Shown one piece after another: positions 46,401-55,786 of a DNA stretch of 64,000 nucleotides. The position numbers were made by a program, and so were the translations under genes. The stretch comes from JACKII01 sp965222315 (GTDB taxonomy: Bacteria > Pseudomonadota > Alphaproteobacteria > Bin95): positions 310,001-374,000 of the forward strand of contig OZ244951.1 in NCBI GenBank assembly GCA_965222315.1, given 5' to 3'. Positions within the stretch are counted from its first letter, which is position 1, and each line of letters begins with the position of its first letter. A model generated the notes under the pieces. It saw only the letters and a program-made list of their open reading frames with translations. It was not told the DNA's origin and ran no database searches.

Positions 46401-49400
46401 CGGCGTTGCCCGCGGCGTTTACGGCAGCGGCGGCGCTCTCACCAGCAATGCCTTATCAACCACGATCGTTAACAGCCTCATCGCCGGCAACCTAAGCGAA
46501 GAGCAGAGCGGCGGCGGCGTCTATGCCGGTTTCGAGCTTTCTATTGAGAACAGCAGTATCACAGGCAACCGGGCCGATGGCGTGTTTTCCAGCGGCGGCG
46601 GCGTCTCCAGCCGCGGCGACCTGACCGTTGTCGGCAGCACCATCGCCGACAACGCTGTCGCCCCTGGCGGACTCGGCAATGGCGGCGGCGTCTATGCCTA
46701 TGCCTCGGCCACCTTCGTCAATTCGACGGTGTCCGGCAACACGGCCAGCGAAAGCGGCGGGGGTATCTTTGGCGCTGTTAATATAGGCTACGGCCTCGAA
46801 CTAATTAATACCACTATTGCGGATAATACTGCCGGATCCAAAGGCGGCGGCCTCTATTCCCGCGGCGGCTCGACACTGTTTCATGTGACGATCACCGGCA
46901 ACAGTGCCGATATCGGTGGCGGAGTGTATGAGTACTTCTCCTCGTCGATCCACAACAGTCTGATCCTCGGCAATAACGCCACCTATGATGCGCCCGGCAT
47001 CGACGATTTCGCGGCGGTTGGCGGCGCGAGTTACTACGGCAACAACCTTATCGGAGCCGACGCCCAGGCCTTCGACGCCTCGCTGTCGCCCAATGTCTCC
47101 AATGCCGACCCGAACGCGGTGTTCGCTGCGGTCCAGCAAAACACCCCCGGCGTCTATAGCGGCGTGTTGGCCGGCAATGGCGGCCAGGTAGAGACTGTTG
47201 CTTTGGCGCCCGGTTTTGCCAATCCGGCGATTGATGGCGGCTTTTCCGCCCTGCCGCCTGATCAGTTCGACCTGGACGGCGATGGCAAACTCGCTGAGCC
47301 GCTGCCCACTGACGCCCGCGGCAAAGGCTTTGCCCGCGATATAGACCTGGATGGCATCAGCACGCCGGATATTGGCGCGTTCGAGGTGCAGCCGACCCTA
47401 CTCTCGCTGGTGGTTGATACGGCGGAGGATTCCGTCGATGGCCTCGACGGTGTGACCTCGCTCCGGGAAGCCATCACCTACGTCAATCTGGGCCTGTTGA
47501 GCGGTCCCATTACCTTCGACGCTGCGGTCTTTGATGGCGAGGCCACCGACATCATCCGCCTGACCCGCGGCGAGATTGAAATCACCGAATCCGTCTCCAT
47601 CGATGGTGATCTGGACAATGACGGTTTTGCCGACATCACGATCACCGGCGACGCGATGGGTGACGACATTGTCAATGCCATTGGCATTACGGATGTTGCT
47701 GCCAGCGCTGCATTGACAGGGTATGGCTATGGTAGCCCAGGCTTCTTGATCCTGCCGCCCGGCCCTGGGCCCGGCCCAGGGGTCATCAACACGTTGCTTT
47801 CTGATAACAGCCGCATTTTTTACATTTCCAATCCGTATGCCGACACCAATCTGACCGGCCTGACGCTGACCGGCGGCCGTACCGATGGCTATGGCTATGG
47901 TCCCGGCGATCCGCAGTATGCGGGCGGTGCCATCAAATCACGGGCAGAGCTGACCATTGCCGACTCCTATCTGGCGGGCAACAGCACGGGCGGCGACTAC
48001 GCTGCCGGTGGTGCGGTGTTCGCCTTCAGAGACCTCACCATCACCAATTCGACCCTCGACCAGAACAGCACGTCCGGCCGGTACTCCGACGGCGGCGCAA
48101 TATTCGGTCGCGAAAACGCCGATATTACGGACAGCGAGATTACCGATAACGCCACGTTCGGTTATAACGCCGATGGCGGCGGCGTCTTTGCAATCGGCGA
48201 CCTGACCATCATCAACAGTGATGTTACCGGCAATGAAACACGCGGAGACAAGGCCAACGGTGGCGGCGTATCCGGCACCAGCGCTGTCACCATCACCGGC
48301 AGCACCGTCTCCGGCAACAGTACGGCTGGCTATCGTGCCCAAGGCGGCGGTATCAGCACCACACCTAGCGCCCAGCTGATCATCACCGACAGCACGATCG
48401 ACGGCAACAGCACGTCTGGCTATGATGCAAACGGCGGCGGCATTTATGCCGGGGACAATGGTGTTTACCTGCTGAATAGCACCGTCAGTAACAATTCGTC
48501 TGGTTATTATGGATCCAGCAGCAGCGGCGGCGGAATTTCTTCCTTTAGTACGGTTTCAGTCGTTAATTCCACCATCGCCAATAATTACGCCTCCTATGAT
48601 GGTGGCGGAATAAATGCGTTTCAGGTTTCACTCCTGCAAAGCACTGTTACTGGAAACACCGCCAGGGATGGGGTTGGGGCGGGCATCGATGGTGGAGACG
48701 TCTTCCTCACCAACAGCATTGTTCTCGGCAATAATGGCGACACTGCCGGCAACTCCGAGATCCATGTTGACCGTGGGATGTTCGCCAGCGGGCAAAACAT
48801 TGTCGGCATGGTGCCTTACGCCTTCAATGCACCCGGTTACAACTATATAGAGAACGCCAACCCGCTGCTGGTGTTCGAAACCCCGGTCGCCAACGGCTTC
48901 TGGATCGCGGGCGAACTGGCCGACAACGGCGGCCCGGTGCAGACCGTGGCGCTGCGCAAAGACCTGAGCAACCCCGCCATCGACCGGGTCTATTCCTACA
49001 CTCTGCCGAACGACAACCACGACCTTAACGGCAATGGCAATACCAGCGAGTATCTGCCCGTCGATGCCCGCGGCCCCGGCTATGCCCGCGCATCCTACAC
49101 GGGTAATTCCTTCTATGGTGTCGACCTTGGCGCTTATGAGGCCCAGGTACCAGCCAGCCTGATCGTCGATACCGCGCTCGATGTGATGGATGCCTTCGAC
49201 GGCGTCACGTCCCTGCGGGAGGCGGTCAACTTCGTCCATCAAGGTCAAGTCTCCGGCCCGATCACCTTCGACGCCAGCGTGTTCAATGGCGAAGCGCAAG
49301 ACATCATCCGCCTGACCCAGGGTCCTATAGACATTTTCGACAGCGTCACGATCAAAGGCCACCTGGATCATCTCGGCAGGCCGGGAGTGGTGATTTCCGG

Positions 49401-52400
49401 CGACGCGCTCGGCAATGACACGGTGATCGGCAACGGCTTAACAGCGGTCCGTAGCAGCAAGTTCGCCGGCACCCTGTCCGACAACAGCCGCATCTTCCTG
49501 ATCCACCCTGATGCCGATTCCACCCTTGACGGCCTGACCCTGACGGGCGGCTATACCAGCTTCGGCTACGAACACGGTGGCGCGATCCAGTCCTATGCAG
49601 GGCTAACGCTGATCAATAGCAGTGTTAGCGGCAATGGCACGGGCGGTGATGGTTCAAAAGGCGGCGGCGTTTATCTGGCCAATGGCAGCTATGGCGATCT
49701 GACCATCACCGGCTCCACAATATCCGGCAATGGAACATTCGGTACCAACGCAAATGGCGGCGGCATTTACAGTGCAACCGATACAGTCATTACCGACTCC
49801 TCGTTTGTCTCAAATTTTGCGCCATACGCCGGTTCCTCTGGGGGCGGTATCTTCACGGCTGGCGATCTTGTTCTGACTGATACCAATGTCAGCGGCAATA
49901 GAGCCTACGGCTACGGTGGAAGCGCCTATGCTATGGGTTCCGCCCATGTGACGGACAGCACGGTGCTCAATAGCTACGCCGTAGGCGGTGCGGGCGGCAT
50001 CTTTGCGTTTGAAAGCCTGCACGTCGACGGCAGTGTGCTAGCAAGCAACAGTTCGGGAGGTGCCGGCGGCGGTGCAGTATCCGAAGGCAACGTCTACCTG
50101 TCCAACTCTACGGTCACCAACAACTATACCCGGAATGCTGACGCTGCCGGTGGCGGCATTGCCGCTGAGGGCCAGATCGTTGCGGTTAACAGCGCGATCT
50201 ACAACAACTGGACGGAGGGCGATTATTCCGTCGGCGGCGGCCTGGCGTCGGGCTACCACGTCACCCTGATCAACTCCACCGTCAGCGGCAACGCCACGAT
50301 GGGCGACTCTTCCGAGGGTGGCGGTTTCTTCGCAGACAGTAATGTCTACGCGACGAATGCCACGATCGCCGGCAACCATACGTCGGGCGATTCTACCCGG
50401 GGCGGCGGCTTCATGAGCAATAGGGGCGTGTATTTAACGAATACGACGATCACCGGCAACTACACTACCGGAATTGACTCCAACAATGGCGGCGGTTTCT
50501 ACGCGGGAACAAATGCCACTCTGACCAACAGCATCGTGCTGGGTAACACCACCACCGGCTATAACTCCGGCGAGAATGAGTTCGGCCTAGACGACGATAT
50601 GTACTTCTTCGGCCAGAACATCGTCGGCGCGAACAGCGGTACGTTCGACACGACGGGACTTTCTAACGTCGTCAACGGGAACCCGTCTCTGGTTTTCCGG
50701 AACATCGAAGCGAACAACGGTGTGTTTGCGGGCAAGCTGGCGGACAATGGCGGCCTGGTTGAGACGGTGGCGCTAAGGGATATCGCCACCAATCCGGCGC
50801 TGAACAGCGGCCTGCTGAGCGCGGCGCTGGGGCTTGATGAAGGCGGGCTCGGTGTCGACCTCAACCATAACGGCCTGATGACGGACATCATCGCGGCCAT
50901 CGCGAACCTGCCGTTCGATGCCCGCGGTGCGGACTTCACCCGGCTGTTCGGCACGGGCATCGACCTCGGCGCGTTCGAACTGGAGACGGCGAACCCGGTC
51001 CAGGGCACCACCGGCAACGACACCCTGTTCGGCGGCGCGCTGGACGACACGCTGAACGGACTGGCCGGCAACGACACCCTGCATGGCGGCCCCGGCGGCG
51101 ACGCCCACAATGGCGGCGGCGGCACCAACAAGGTAAGCTACCAGTATGCCACATCGGGCGTGACGGCAGACCTGGTGGCGCCCGGCAACAATACGGGCGA
51201 TGCGGCGGGCGACAGCTACAGCTCGATCCGCGACTTGGTGGGCTCGGACTATGCCGACGACCTGCGCGGCAGCTTCGGCGACAACGTGATCTTCGGCGGT
51301 GCGGGCGACGACCTGCTGCTGGGCCGCGCGGGCGTGGACCAGTTGTTCGGTCAGGCCGGCGACGACGTGCTGGAAGGCGGAGCGGGCGCCGACGTGCTGA
51401 ACGGCGGGGCAGGCGACAACACGGCCAGCTACAGCACGGCGGGCGGCGTGCTGGTGGTCGATCTGTTCTCACCGGACAAGAACACGGGCGATGCGGCTGG
51501 CGACGGCTATGTCTCGGTCACCAATCTGATCGGCTCCATGTTCTCGGACGAGCTTTGGGGCACGTTCGGCGACAATATGCTGACGGGCGGCGGCGGCTCG
51601 GACTTCCTGCGCGGGCGCGATGGCGACGACATGCTGATCGGGGAGGCGGGCAATGACCGCTTGGAGGGGCGCGAGGGCGCGGACGCCATGTTCGGCGGCG
51701 CGGGGCAGGACACTGCCTACTACCTGTCGTCGGCGGCGGGCCTGACGGTGGACCTGGCCAATCCGCTGGCCAACACGGGCAATGCGGCGGGGGACACGTA
51801 TGACAGCGTGGAGAACGTGCAGGGCTCGTTCCAGGATGACATCATCCGCGGCGACGGGCAGAACAATGTGCTGATCGGATCTACGGGCGACGACCAGCTG
51901 TTCGGGCGGGACGGTGATGACACGTTGACGGGCCAGGGCGGCAACGACGTGCTGGACGGCGGCGCGGGTGCGGACACGCTGCAGGGCGGCGTCGGGTTCG
52001 ACACGGCGAGCTATGCAAGTGCGCTGGCGGGCGTTCATGCGGACCTGATCCAGACGGGCAACAACACGGGCGATGCGGCGGGCGACAGCTACAACGCGGT
52101 CCGCGGGTTGCGGGGGTCGGCCTTCGACGACGTGCTGCTTGGTCAGTTTGCCCAGAACCGGCTGGAGGGCGGCGCCGGCAACGACGTGCTACAGGGCCGA
52201 GGCGGCAGCGACACGTATAATGGCGGTGCTGGCCGCGACACGTTTGTGTTCCAGAACGGTTTCGGGACGGAGATCATTGAGGACTTCGACGCGTTCAGCG
52301 CAGCGGAAAAGGTGGACCTGTCCTTTGTGGCGAACATCGTGGACTTCGCGGACCTGGCGGCGAACCACCTCGGCCAGAACGGCGCCGACGCGGAGATCGC

Positions 52401-52473
52401 GGACGGCGCGGGCATCATCCGCCTCCTTAACGTCCAGATCGCCGACCTCGACGGCGGCGACTTCTTCTTTTAG
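43441..52473 (+). CDS. Giant secreted beta-helix/RTX protein with LamG-like N-terminus
   Basis: 3010 residues from the ATG at 43441, which has an AAGGA site; an in-frame GTG at 43375 has none. Residues about 20-190 look like a LamG/concanavalin-type jelly roll (DGDGHHIAGVFDSVAGDLIL, then EVRVWSTALTQ). From residue 342 come four cassettes, each with an SLREA-type motif, many GGGI/SGN beta-helix coils and a closing DARG...GAFE motif. The C-terminal 500 residues are RTX calcium-binding repeats (GGxGDDxLxG) ending FDAFSAAEKVDLSFV and ADLDGGDFFF. This tail fits a type I secretion substrate. There is no N-terminal signal peptide. Likely surface adhesin or secreted matrix protein; no exporter genes are in the window. 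Confidence 0.88.
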   Translation: MGLSMTNIQTPKTFVNINEGAAQVQDWLFVNPFPDLSPAGSWTVEVWAGTDDNDGQINRMVDMAFGGGGHAYSLFVQNGLAGLQVTTATGDVFVQGGPNIADGDGHHIAGVFDSVAGDLILYVDGEEVGRAFNVAAPVSSVFPLQIGRGVKPDEFFDGGIAEVRVWSTALTQADITQFAVDLEPGLQTDLKLYVGFDDGVAIDVSNTGATVVSEGNPEPDSLFLFHAGTPDLLQVQDGVPGFVDKIQVLNDLGDVTYKLECTGGAFTLPNPELLTDVVGDGTGDLSFKGTFADVNANLAGMIFSPNPGFTGTTTIDFSIHDGSGLVESAEVIAIVAPSNSVVNTAMDVMDESDGVLSLREAIGFINDDTSTAPITFDPTVFNSESQDIIRLTQGEIDILKAVTINGDIDGDGTPDVTITGDANGDDITDPFGITDVDASRAGPDLMADNSRILNVTGTVPVEIIGLSLTGGQGIDGLGGAIGAGNGTLTVRNATIDGNIARNGGAIGTNGSLYLDNTNILNNRTTAETGGYADGGGIFASGSTVLIDDSLIAGNRTTSGDTFGGGLISSGNTTIRDSVFRDNYVGYQGGGLRSSYLTVTNSVFEGNSAGRNGGGIYADNSLDIANSTVSGNTAGGYGGGIRATTVNGVNLTVSGNQSYGEGGGIRASYVNLDHSTVSGNSTTGPSGYGGGISASTSLTLQDSIILGNEARGVSGTDEVNPTTFTFNGLNIVGADYTAFDASLYALAVNADPADVFLTTATSATSTVAFGVLADNGGAVPTIALNHFNYTNPALDTAGGGLPSDVYDVDGDGNTSEYLPTDARGPGYVREFAKGYGVPAADVGAFEAQGAIGLLVNTAEDSFDLFDDKVTLREAVHMRDIGALTGTISFDPTVFNGEPGDIIRLTQGTITFTDTSPNSSIVIDGDLDDDGTPDVVLSGDVLGNDITGTGGITDMAQSAGTAVLDDNVQIFNFQNFGYATELDGLVLTGGVARGVYGSGGALTSNALSTTIVNSLIAGNLSEEQSGGGVYAGFELSIENSSITGNRADGVFSSGGGVSSRGDLTVVGSTIADNAVAPGGLGNGGGVYAYASATFVNSTVSGNTASESGGGIFGAVNIGYGLELINTTIADNTAGSKGGGLYSRGGSTLFHVTITGNSADIGGGVYEYFSSSIHNSLILGNNATYDAPGIDDFAAVGGASYYGNNLIGADAQAFDASLSPNVSNADPNAVFAAVQQNTPGVYSGVLAGNGGQVETVALAPGFANPAIDGGFSALPPDQFDLDGDGKLAEPLPTDARGKGFARDIDLDGISTPDIGAFEVQPTLLSLVVDTAEDSVDGLDGVTSLREAITYVNLGLLSGPITFDAAVFDGEATDIIRLTRGEIEITESVSIDGDLDNDGFADITITGDAMGDDIVNAIGITDVAASAALTGYGYGSPGFLILPPGPGPGPGVINTLLSDNSRIFYISNPYADTNLTGLTLTGGRTDGYGYGPGDPQYAGGAIKSRAELTIADSYLAGNSTGGDYAAGGAVFAFRDLTITNSTLDQNSTSGRYSDGGAIFGRENADITDSEITDNATFGYNADGGGVFAIGDLTIINSDVTGNETRGDKANGGGVSGTSAVTITGSTVSGNSTAGYRAQGGGISTTPSAQLIITDSTIDGNSTSGYDANGGGIYAGDNGVYLLNSTVSNNSSGYYGSSSSGGGISSFSTVSVVNSTIANNYASYDGGGINAFQVSLLQSTVTGNTARDGVGAGIDGGDVFLTNSIVLGNNGDTAGNSEIHVDRGMFASGQNIVGMVPYAFNAPGYNYIENANPLLVFETPVANGFWIAGELADNGGPVQTVALRKDLSNPAIDRVYSYTLPNDNHDLNGNGNTSEYLPVDARGPGYARASYTGNSFYGVDLGAYEAQVPASLIVDTALDVMDAFDGVTSLREAVNFVHQGQVSGPITFDASVFNGEAQDIIRLTQGPIDIFDSVTIKGHLDHLGRPGVVISGDALGNDTVIGNGLTAVRSSKFAGTLSDNSRIFLIHPDADSTLDGLTLTGGYTSFGYEHGGAIQSYAGLTLINSSVSGNGTGGDGSKGGGVYLANGSYGDLTITGSTISGNGTFGTNANGGGIYSATDTVITDSSFVSNFAPYAGSSGGGIFTAGDLVLTDTNVSGNRAYGYGGSAYAMGSAHVTDSTVLNSYAVGGAGGIFAFESLHVDGSVLASNSSGGAGGGAVSEGNVYLSNSTVTNNYTRNADAAGGGIAAEGQIVAVNSAIYNNWTEGDYSVGGGLASGYHVTLINSTVSGNATMGDSSEGGGFFADSNVYATNATIAGNHTSGDSTRGGGFMSNRGVYLTNTTITGNYTTGIDSNNGGGFYAGTNATLTNSIVLGNTTTGYNSGENEFGLDDDMYFFGQNIVGANSGTFDTTGLSNVVNGNPSLVFRNIEANNGVFAGKLADNGGLVETVALRDIATNPALNSGLLSAALGLDEGGLGVDLNHNGLMTDIIAAIANLPFDARGADFTRLFGTGIDLGAFELETANPVQGTTGNDTLFGGALDDTLNGLAGNDTLHGGPGGDAHNGGGGTNKVSYQYATSGVTADLVAPGNNTGDAAGDSYSSIRDLVGSDYADDLRGSFGDNVIFGGAGDDLLLGRAGVDQLFGQAGDDVLEGGAGADVLNGGAGDNTASYSTAGGVLVVDLFSPDKNTGDAAGDGYVSVTNLIGSMFSDELWGTFGDNMLTGGGGSDFLRGRDGDDMLIGEAGNDRLEGREGADAMFGGAGQDTAYYLSSAAGLTVDLANPLANTGNAAGDTYDSVENVQGSFQDDIIRGDGQNNVLIGSTGDDQLFGRDGDDTLTGQGGNDVLDGGAGADTLQGGVGFDTASYASALAGVHADLIQTGNNTGDAAGDSYNAVRGLRGSAFDDVLLGQFAQNRLEGGAGNDVLQGRGGSDTYNGGAGRDTFVFQNGFGTEIIEDFDAFSAAEKVDLSFVANIVDFADLAANHLGQNGADAEIADGAGIIRLLNVQIADLDGGDFFF
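44464..50990 (+). repeat. Four SLREA/beta-helix/GAFE cassettes within the giant gene
   Basis: The cassettes start at 44464, 46000, 47413 and 49165 (first V of V[ND]TA). The spacings are 1536, 1413 and 1752 bases, and the last runs to about 50990. Each opens V[ND]TA.D..D...VTSLREA, followed by FD..VFNGE..DIIRLTQG and a D-x-DGDGTPD-like acidic loop. About 300-400 residues of polymorphic beta-helix coils follow, and each cassette closes with DARG-P-Y...GAFE. The first Cys of the usual CSLREA signature is missing in all four. Confidence 0.85.
51139..52260 (+). repeat. RTX superrepeats of exactly 97 codons
   Basis: Units run 51139-51429, 51430-51720 and 51721-52011, each 291 bases, then a partial fourth unit from 52012. 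Each unit starts with Tyr, passes through VDL, NTGDAAGDSY and GS...DDLRG, then carries five to six RTX nonapeptides and ends GGAG-DTAS. No indel separates the three full units at protein level. Confidence 0.9.
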
Positions 52474-52531
52474 GGGCGGCTCGGCGCATTGGTCACCGGA
52501 GGCGCCCGAGGGCGCTCCCGGCAGGCCAGCC

Positions 52532-52795
52532 TTAGTGCAATCGCCCGCCGTCGGCTGCAAAACGCATGTCGGCGTGGCTGACAATGCCCCTCTGCGCGAG
52601 GCGGACGGAGTGTATCTTGCCGTCCAGCTCGGCTTCCCAGAAATCCAGGAACCTGGTGAGCAAAGGATACTTCGGCGCCAGGTCCAGTTTCTGCCAGACA
52701 AAGGACTGCAGTAGCGACGGATGGTCCGGCATGTGATACAGAATTTCCGCCGTGGTCAGGCGGTAGCCGGCCAGTTGTTTTTCCAAGCTCGTCAT
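52532..52795 (-). CDS. usg: Usg-family protein
   Basis: 87 residues from the ATG at 52795 (GGGAG site seven bases upstream). The sequence LEKQLAGYRLTTAEILYHMP, then DHPSLLQSFVWQKLDLAPKYP and FLDFWEAELDGKIHSVRLA, is the compact Usg family found in alphaproteobacteria. It is named for its place upstream of trp genes in some species, and its function is unknown. Here it is divergent from groESL, with about 280 bases between, which hold the CIRCE elements. No trp gene is near. Confidence 0.88.
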   Translation of the reverse strand: MTSLEKQLAGYRLTTAEILYHMPDHPSLLQSFVWQKLDLAPKYPLLTRFLDFWEAELDGKIHSVRLAQRGIVSHADMRFAADGGRLH

Positions 52796-52914
52796 CCAGA
52801 GACTCCCATAAAGCGTCATAGTGCCTTTTGCGCTCTGAATTGCAGCATGGGTTCGGCGCTTGGCCAATATGGGGAAGGGGGCTAATCCCCGAAACACCCA
52901 CAGGAATCAGTCTG

Positions 52915-52941
52915 TTAGCAGCCGCCAGGGGTGAGTGCGCG
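52915..52941. promoter_or_regulatory. Degenerate second CIRCE-like element
   Basis: TTAGCAGCC, nine bases, GAGTGCGCG. It keeps the inner TTAGCA and GAGTGC halves and the exact nine-base spacing of CIRCE, and starts 34 bases upstream of the good copy. Could be a weak HrcA site or chance. Confidence 0.4.
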
Positions 52942-52948
52942 TGAATTG

Positions 52949-52975
52949 TTAGCACTCACCAGGGTCGAGTGCTGA
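52949..52975. promoter_or_regulatory. CIRCE operator (HrcA-binding) upstream of groESL
   Basis: TTAGCACTC, nine-base spacer, GAGTGCTGA, one mismatch from the consensus TTAGCACTC-N9-GAGTGCTAA. HrcA repression relieved on heat shock is expected; hrcA itself is not in the window. Confidence 0.93.
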
Positions 52976-52982
52976 TTTTTTC

Positions 52983-53011
52983 CTTGCATGTTTTGCCCAG
53001 GGAGCATATTT
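52983..53011 (+). promoter_or_regulatory. Possible heat-shock sigma-32-type promoter
   Basis: CTTGCAT (52983-52989), 15 bases, then CATATTT (53005-53011), resembling CTTG... and C(C/Y)TAT-T boxes. It lies just after the CIRCE, about 65 bases before groES. Confidence 0.35.
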
Positions 53012-53075
53012 GCCTGCTCAACCGGATCGGACCCCGATCTGGGAATTAATTACAACCGAAACGAGGAGTTGCCGA

Positions 53076-53366
53076 ATGAAATTCAGGCCTCTGCATGACC
53101 GTGTGCTGGTGCGCCGGGTCGAGTCCGAGCAAAAGACTGCCGGCGGTATTATCATTCCCGATACCGCTCAGGAAAAGCCGATGGAAGGTGAGATCCTCGC
53201 CGTAGGCAACGGCCGTGTTAACGACGATGGCAAGGTGACGGCGCTCGACGTCAAGGCTGGCAATCGCGTGATCTTCGGCAAGTGGTCCGGCACCGAAGTG
53301 AAGATTGACGGCGAAGACCTGCTGATCATGAAAGAGTCCGACATCATGGGTGTCGTCGAGGACTAA
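53076..53366 (+). CDS. groES: Co-chaperonin GroES
   Basis: 96 residues, standard length, from the ATG at 53076 with a GAGGAG site. It has MKFRPLHDRVLVRRVESEQK, the mobile-loop TAGGIIIPDTAQEKPMEGE and the C-terminal EDLLIMKESDIMGV. It forms the heptameric lid of GroEL. It is the first gene of the CIRCE-controlled groES-groEL operon, with 55 bases to groEL. Confidence 0.98.
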   Translation: MKFRPLHDRVLVRRVESEQKTAGGIIIPDTAQEKPMEGEILAVGNGRVNDDGKVTALDVKAGNRVIFGKWSGTEVKIDGEDLLIMKESDIMGVVED

Positions 53367-53421
53367 TCCTCGCCGCCTTCTGTCGAAATACTCTTCCCCT
53401 CCAAGGTAAGGAACTACAAAC

Positions 53422-55083
<1,662 letters not shown>

Positions 55084-55113
55084 TCCAGCCCTCCAACCAG
55101 CTTTGTTACCCGG

Positions 55114-55149
55114 AGGCCGCACTCGAAAGAGTGCGGCCTCTTTCTTTTT
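55114..55149 (+). terminator. Intrinsic terminator after groEL
   Basis: Stem AGGCCGCACTC (55114-55124), GAAA tetraloop, GAGTGCGGCCT (55129-55139), followed by CTTTCTTTTTC. Perfect 11-base stem with T-rich tail. Confidence 0.93.
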
Positions 55150-55177
55150 CTGGTGCCTACCGCACGTCTTCTGATGG

Positions 55178-55693
55178 CTACCGCACGTCGGCGATGTTCA
55201 CGTAGCGGGGCTCCATTCCGTCGCCGAAAAACGCCTTGCTGCCGAACCAGCGGAGCGACCGGTAGATGATGGCCGCCCTGGTTTCCATTCCGGCAGCACG
55301 CATTCCCGCCAGCATGACACTGTCAGCGAAGCGGTGCATGTCTGCGTTGGGTTCGACACCAGGAAGGTCGCGCCACACGCGGTAGAGAAAGTCGTGCACC
55401 ACCGCGGCCTCCAGATGCGGGCCGACCCTGCCGACGATACCGCGCGCTATCCTGGGCACGCTTGCGAGGTCCGTCAGCATCCCTGCAGGTACCGTCACGA
55501 AAACAGTCTCGCCATCCAGTTCGATGCTGACGCTGTAATCCTCGCCGACGATATACTGGGCTTCCCGCGGAATGCTGAGCGCATCTTTAGAGGCCATGCG
55601 GATCAGCACCATGTTGGATAGAAACCGGAAACGGTCGACTTTCTCCCAACCCGATGCGGGGTAGGGATTTTCCAGGCGCGGTTTAAACGGCAT
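55178..55693 (-). CDS. DUF1353 family protein
   Basis: 171 residues from the ATG at 55693 with an AAAGGA site. The family core is VPAGMLTDLASVPRIARGIV followed by EAAVVHDFLYRVW. DUF1353 proteins are small, of unknown biochemical function, and occur in bacteria and in phages. No phage genes surround this one. It is convergent with groEL and divergent from the aldolase. Confidence 0.75.
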   Translation of the reverse strand: MPFKPRLENPYPASGWEKVDRFRFLSNMVLIRMASKDALSIPREAQYIVGEDYSVSIELDGETVFVTVPAGMLTDLASVPRIARGIVGRVGPHLEAAVVHDFLYRVWRDLPGVEPNADMHRFADSVMLAGMRAAGMETRAAIIYRSLRWFGSKAFFGDGMEPRYVNIADVR

Positions 55694-55786
55694 CGATGAT
55701 TCCTTTACTGTTATTGCCGTTGGCATAATTTTTCCCAGCTATGATAGATTGCTCCCCAATTGTTAACGTCCGCAAGGAATCCGACC

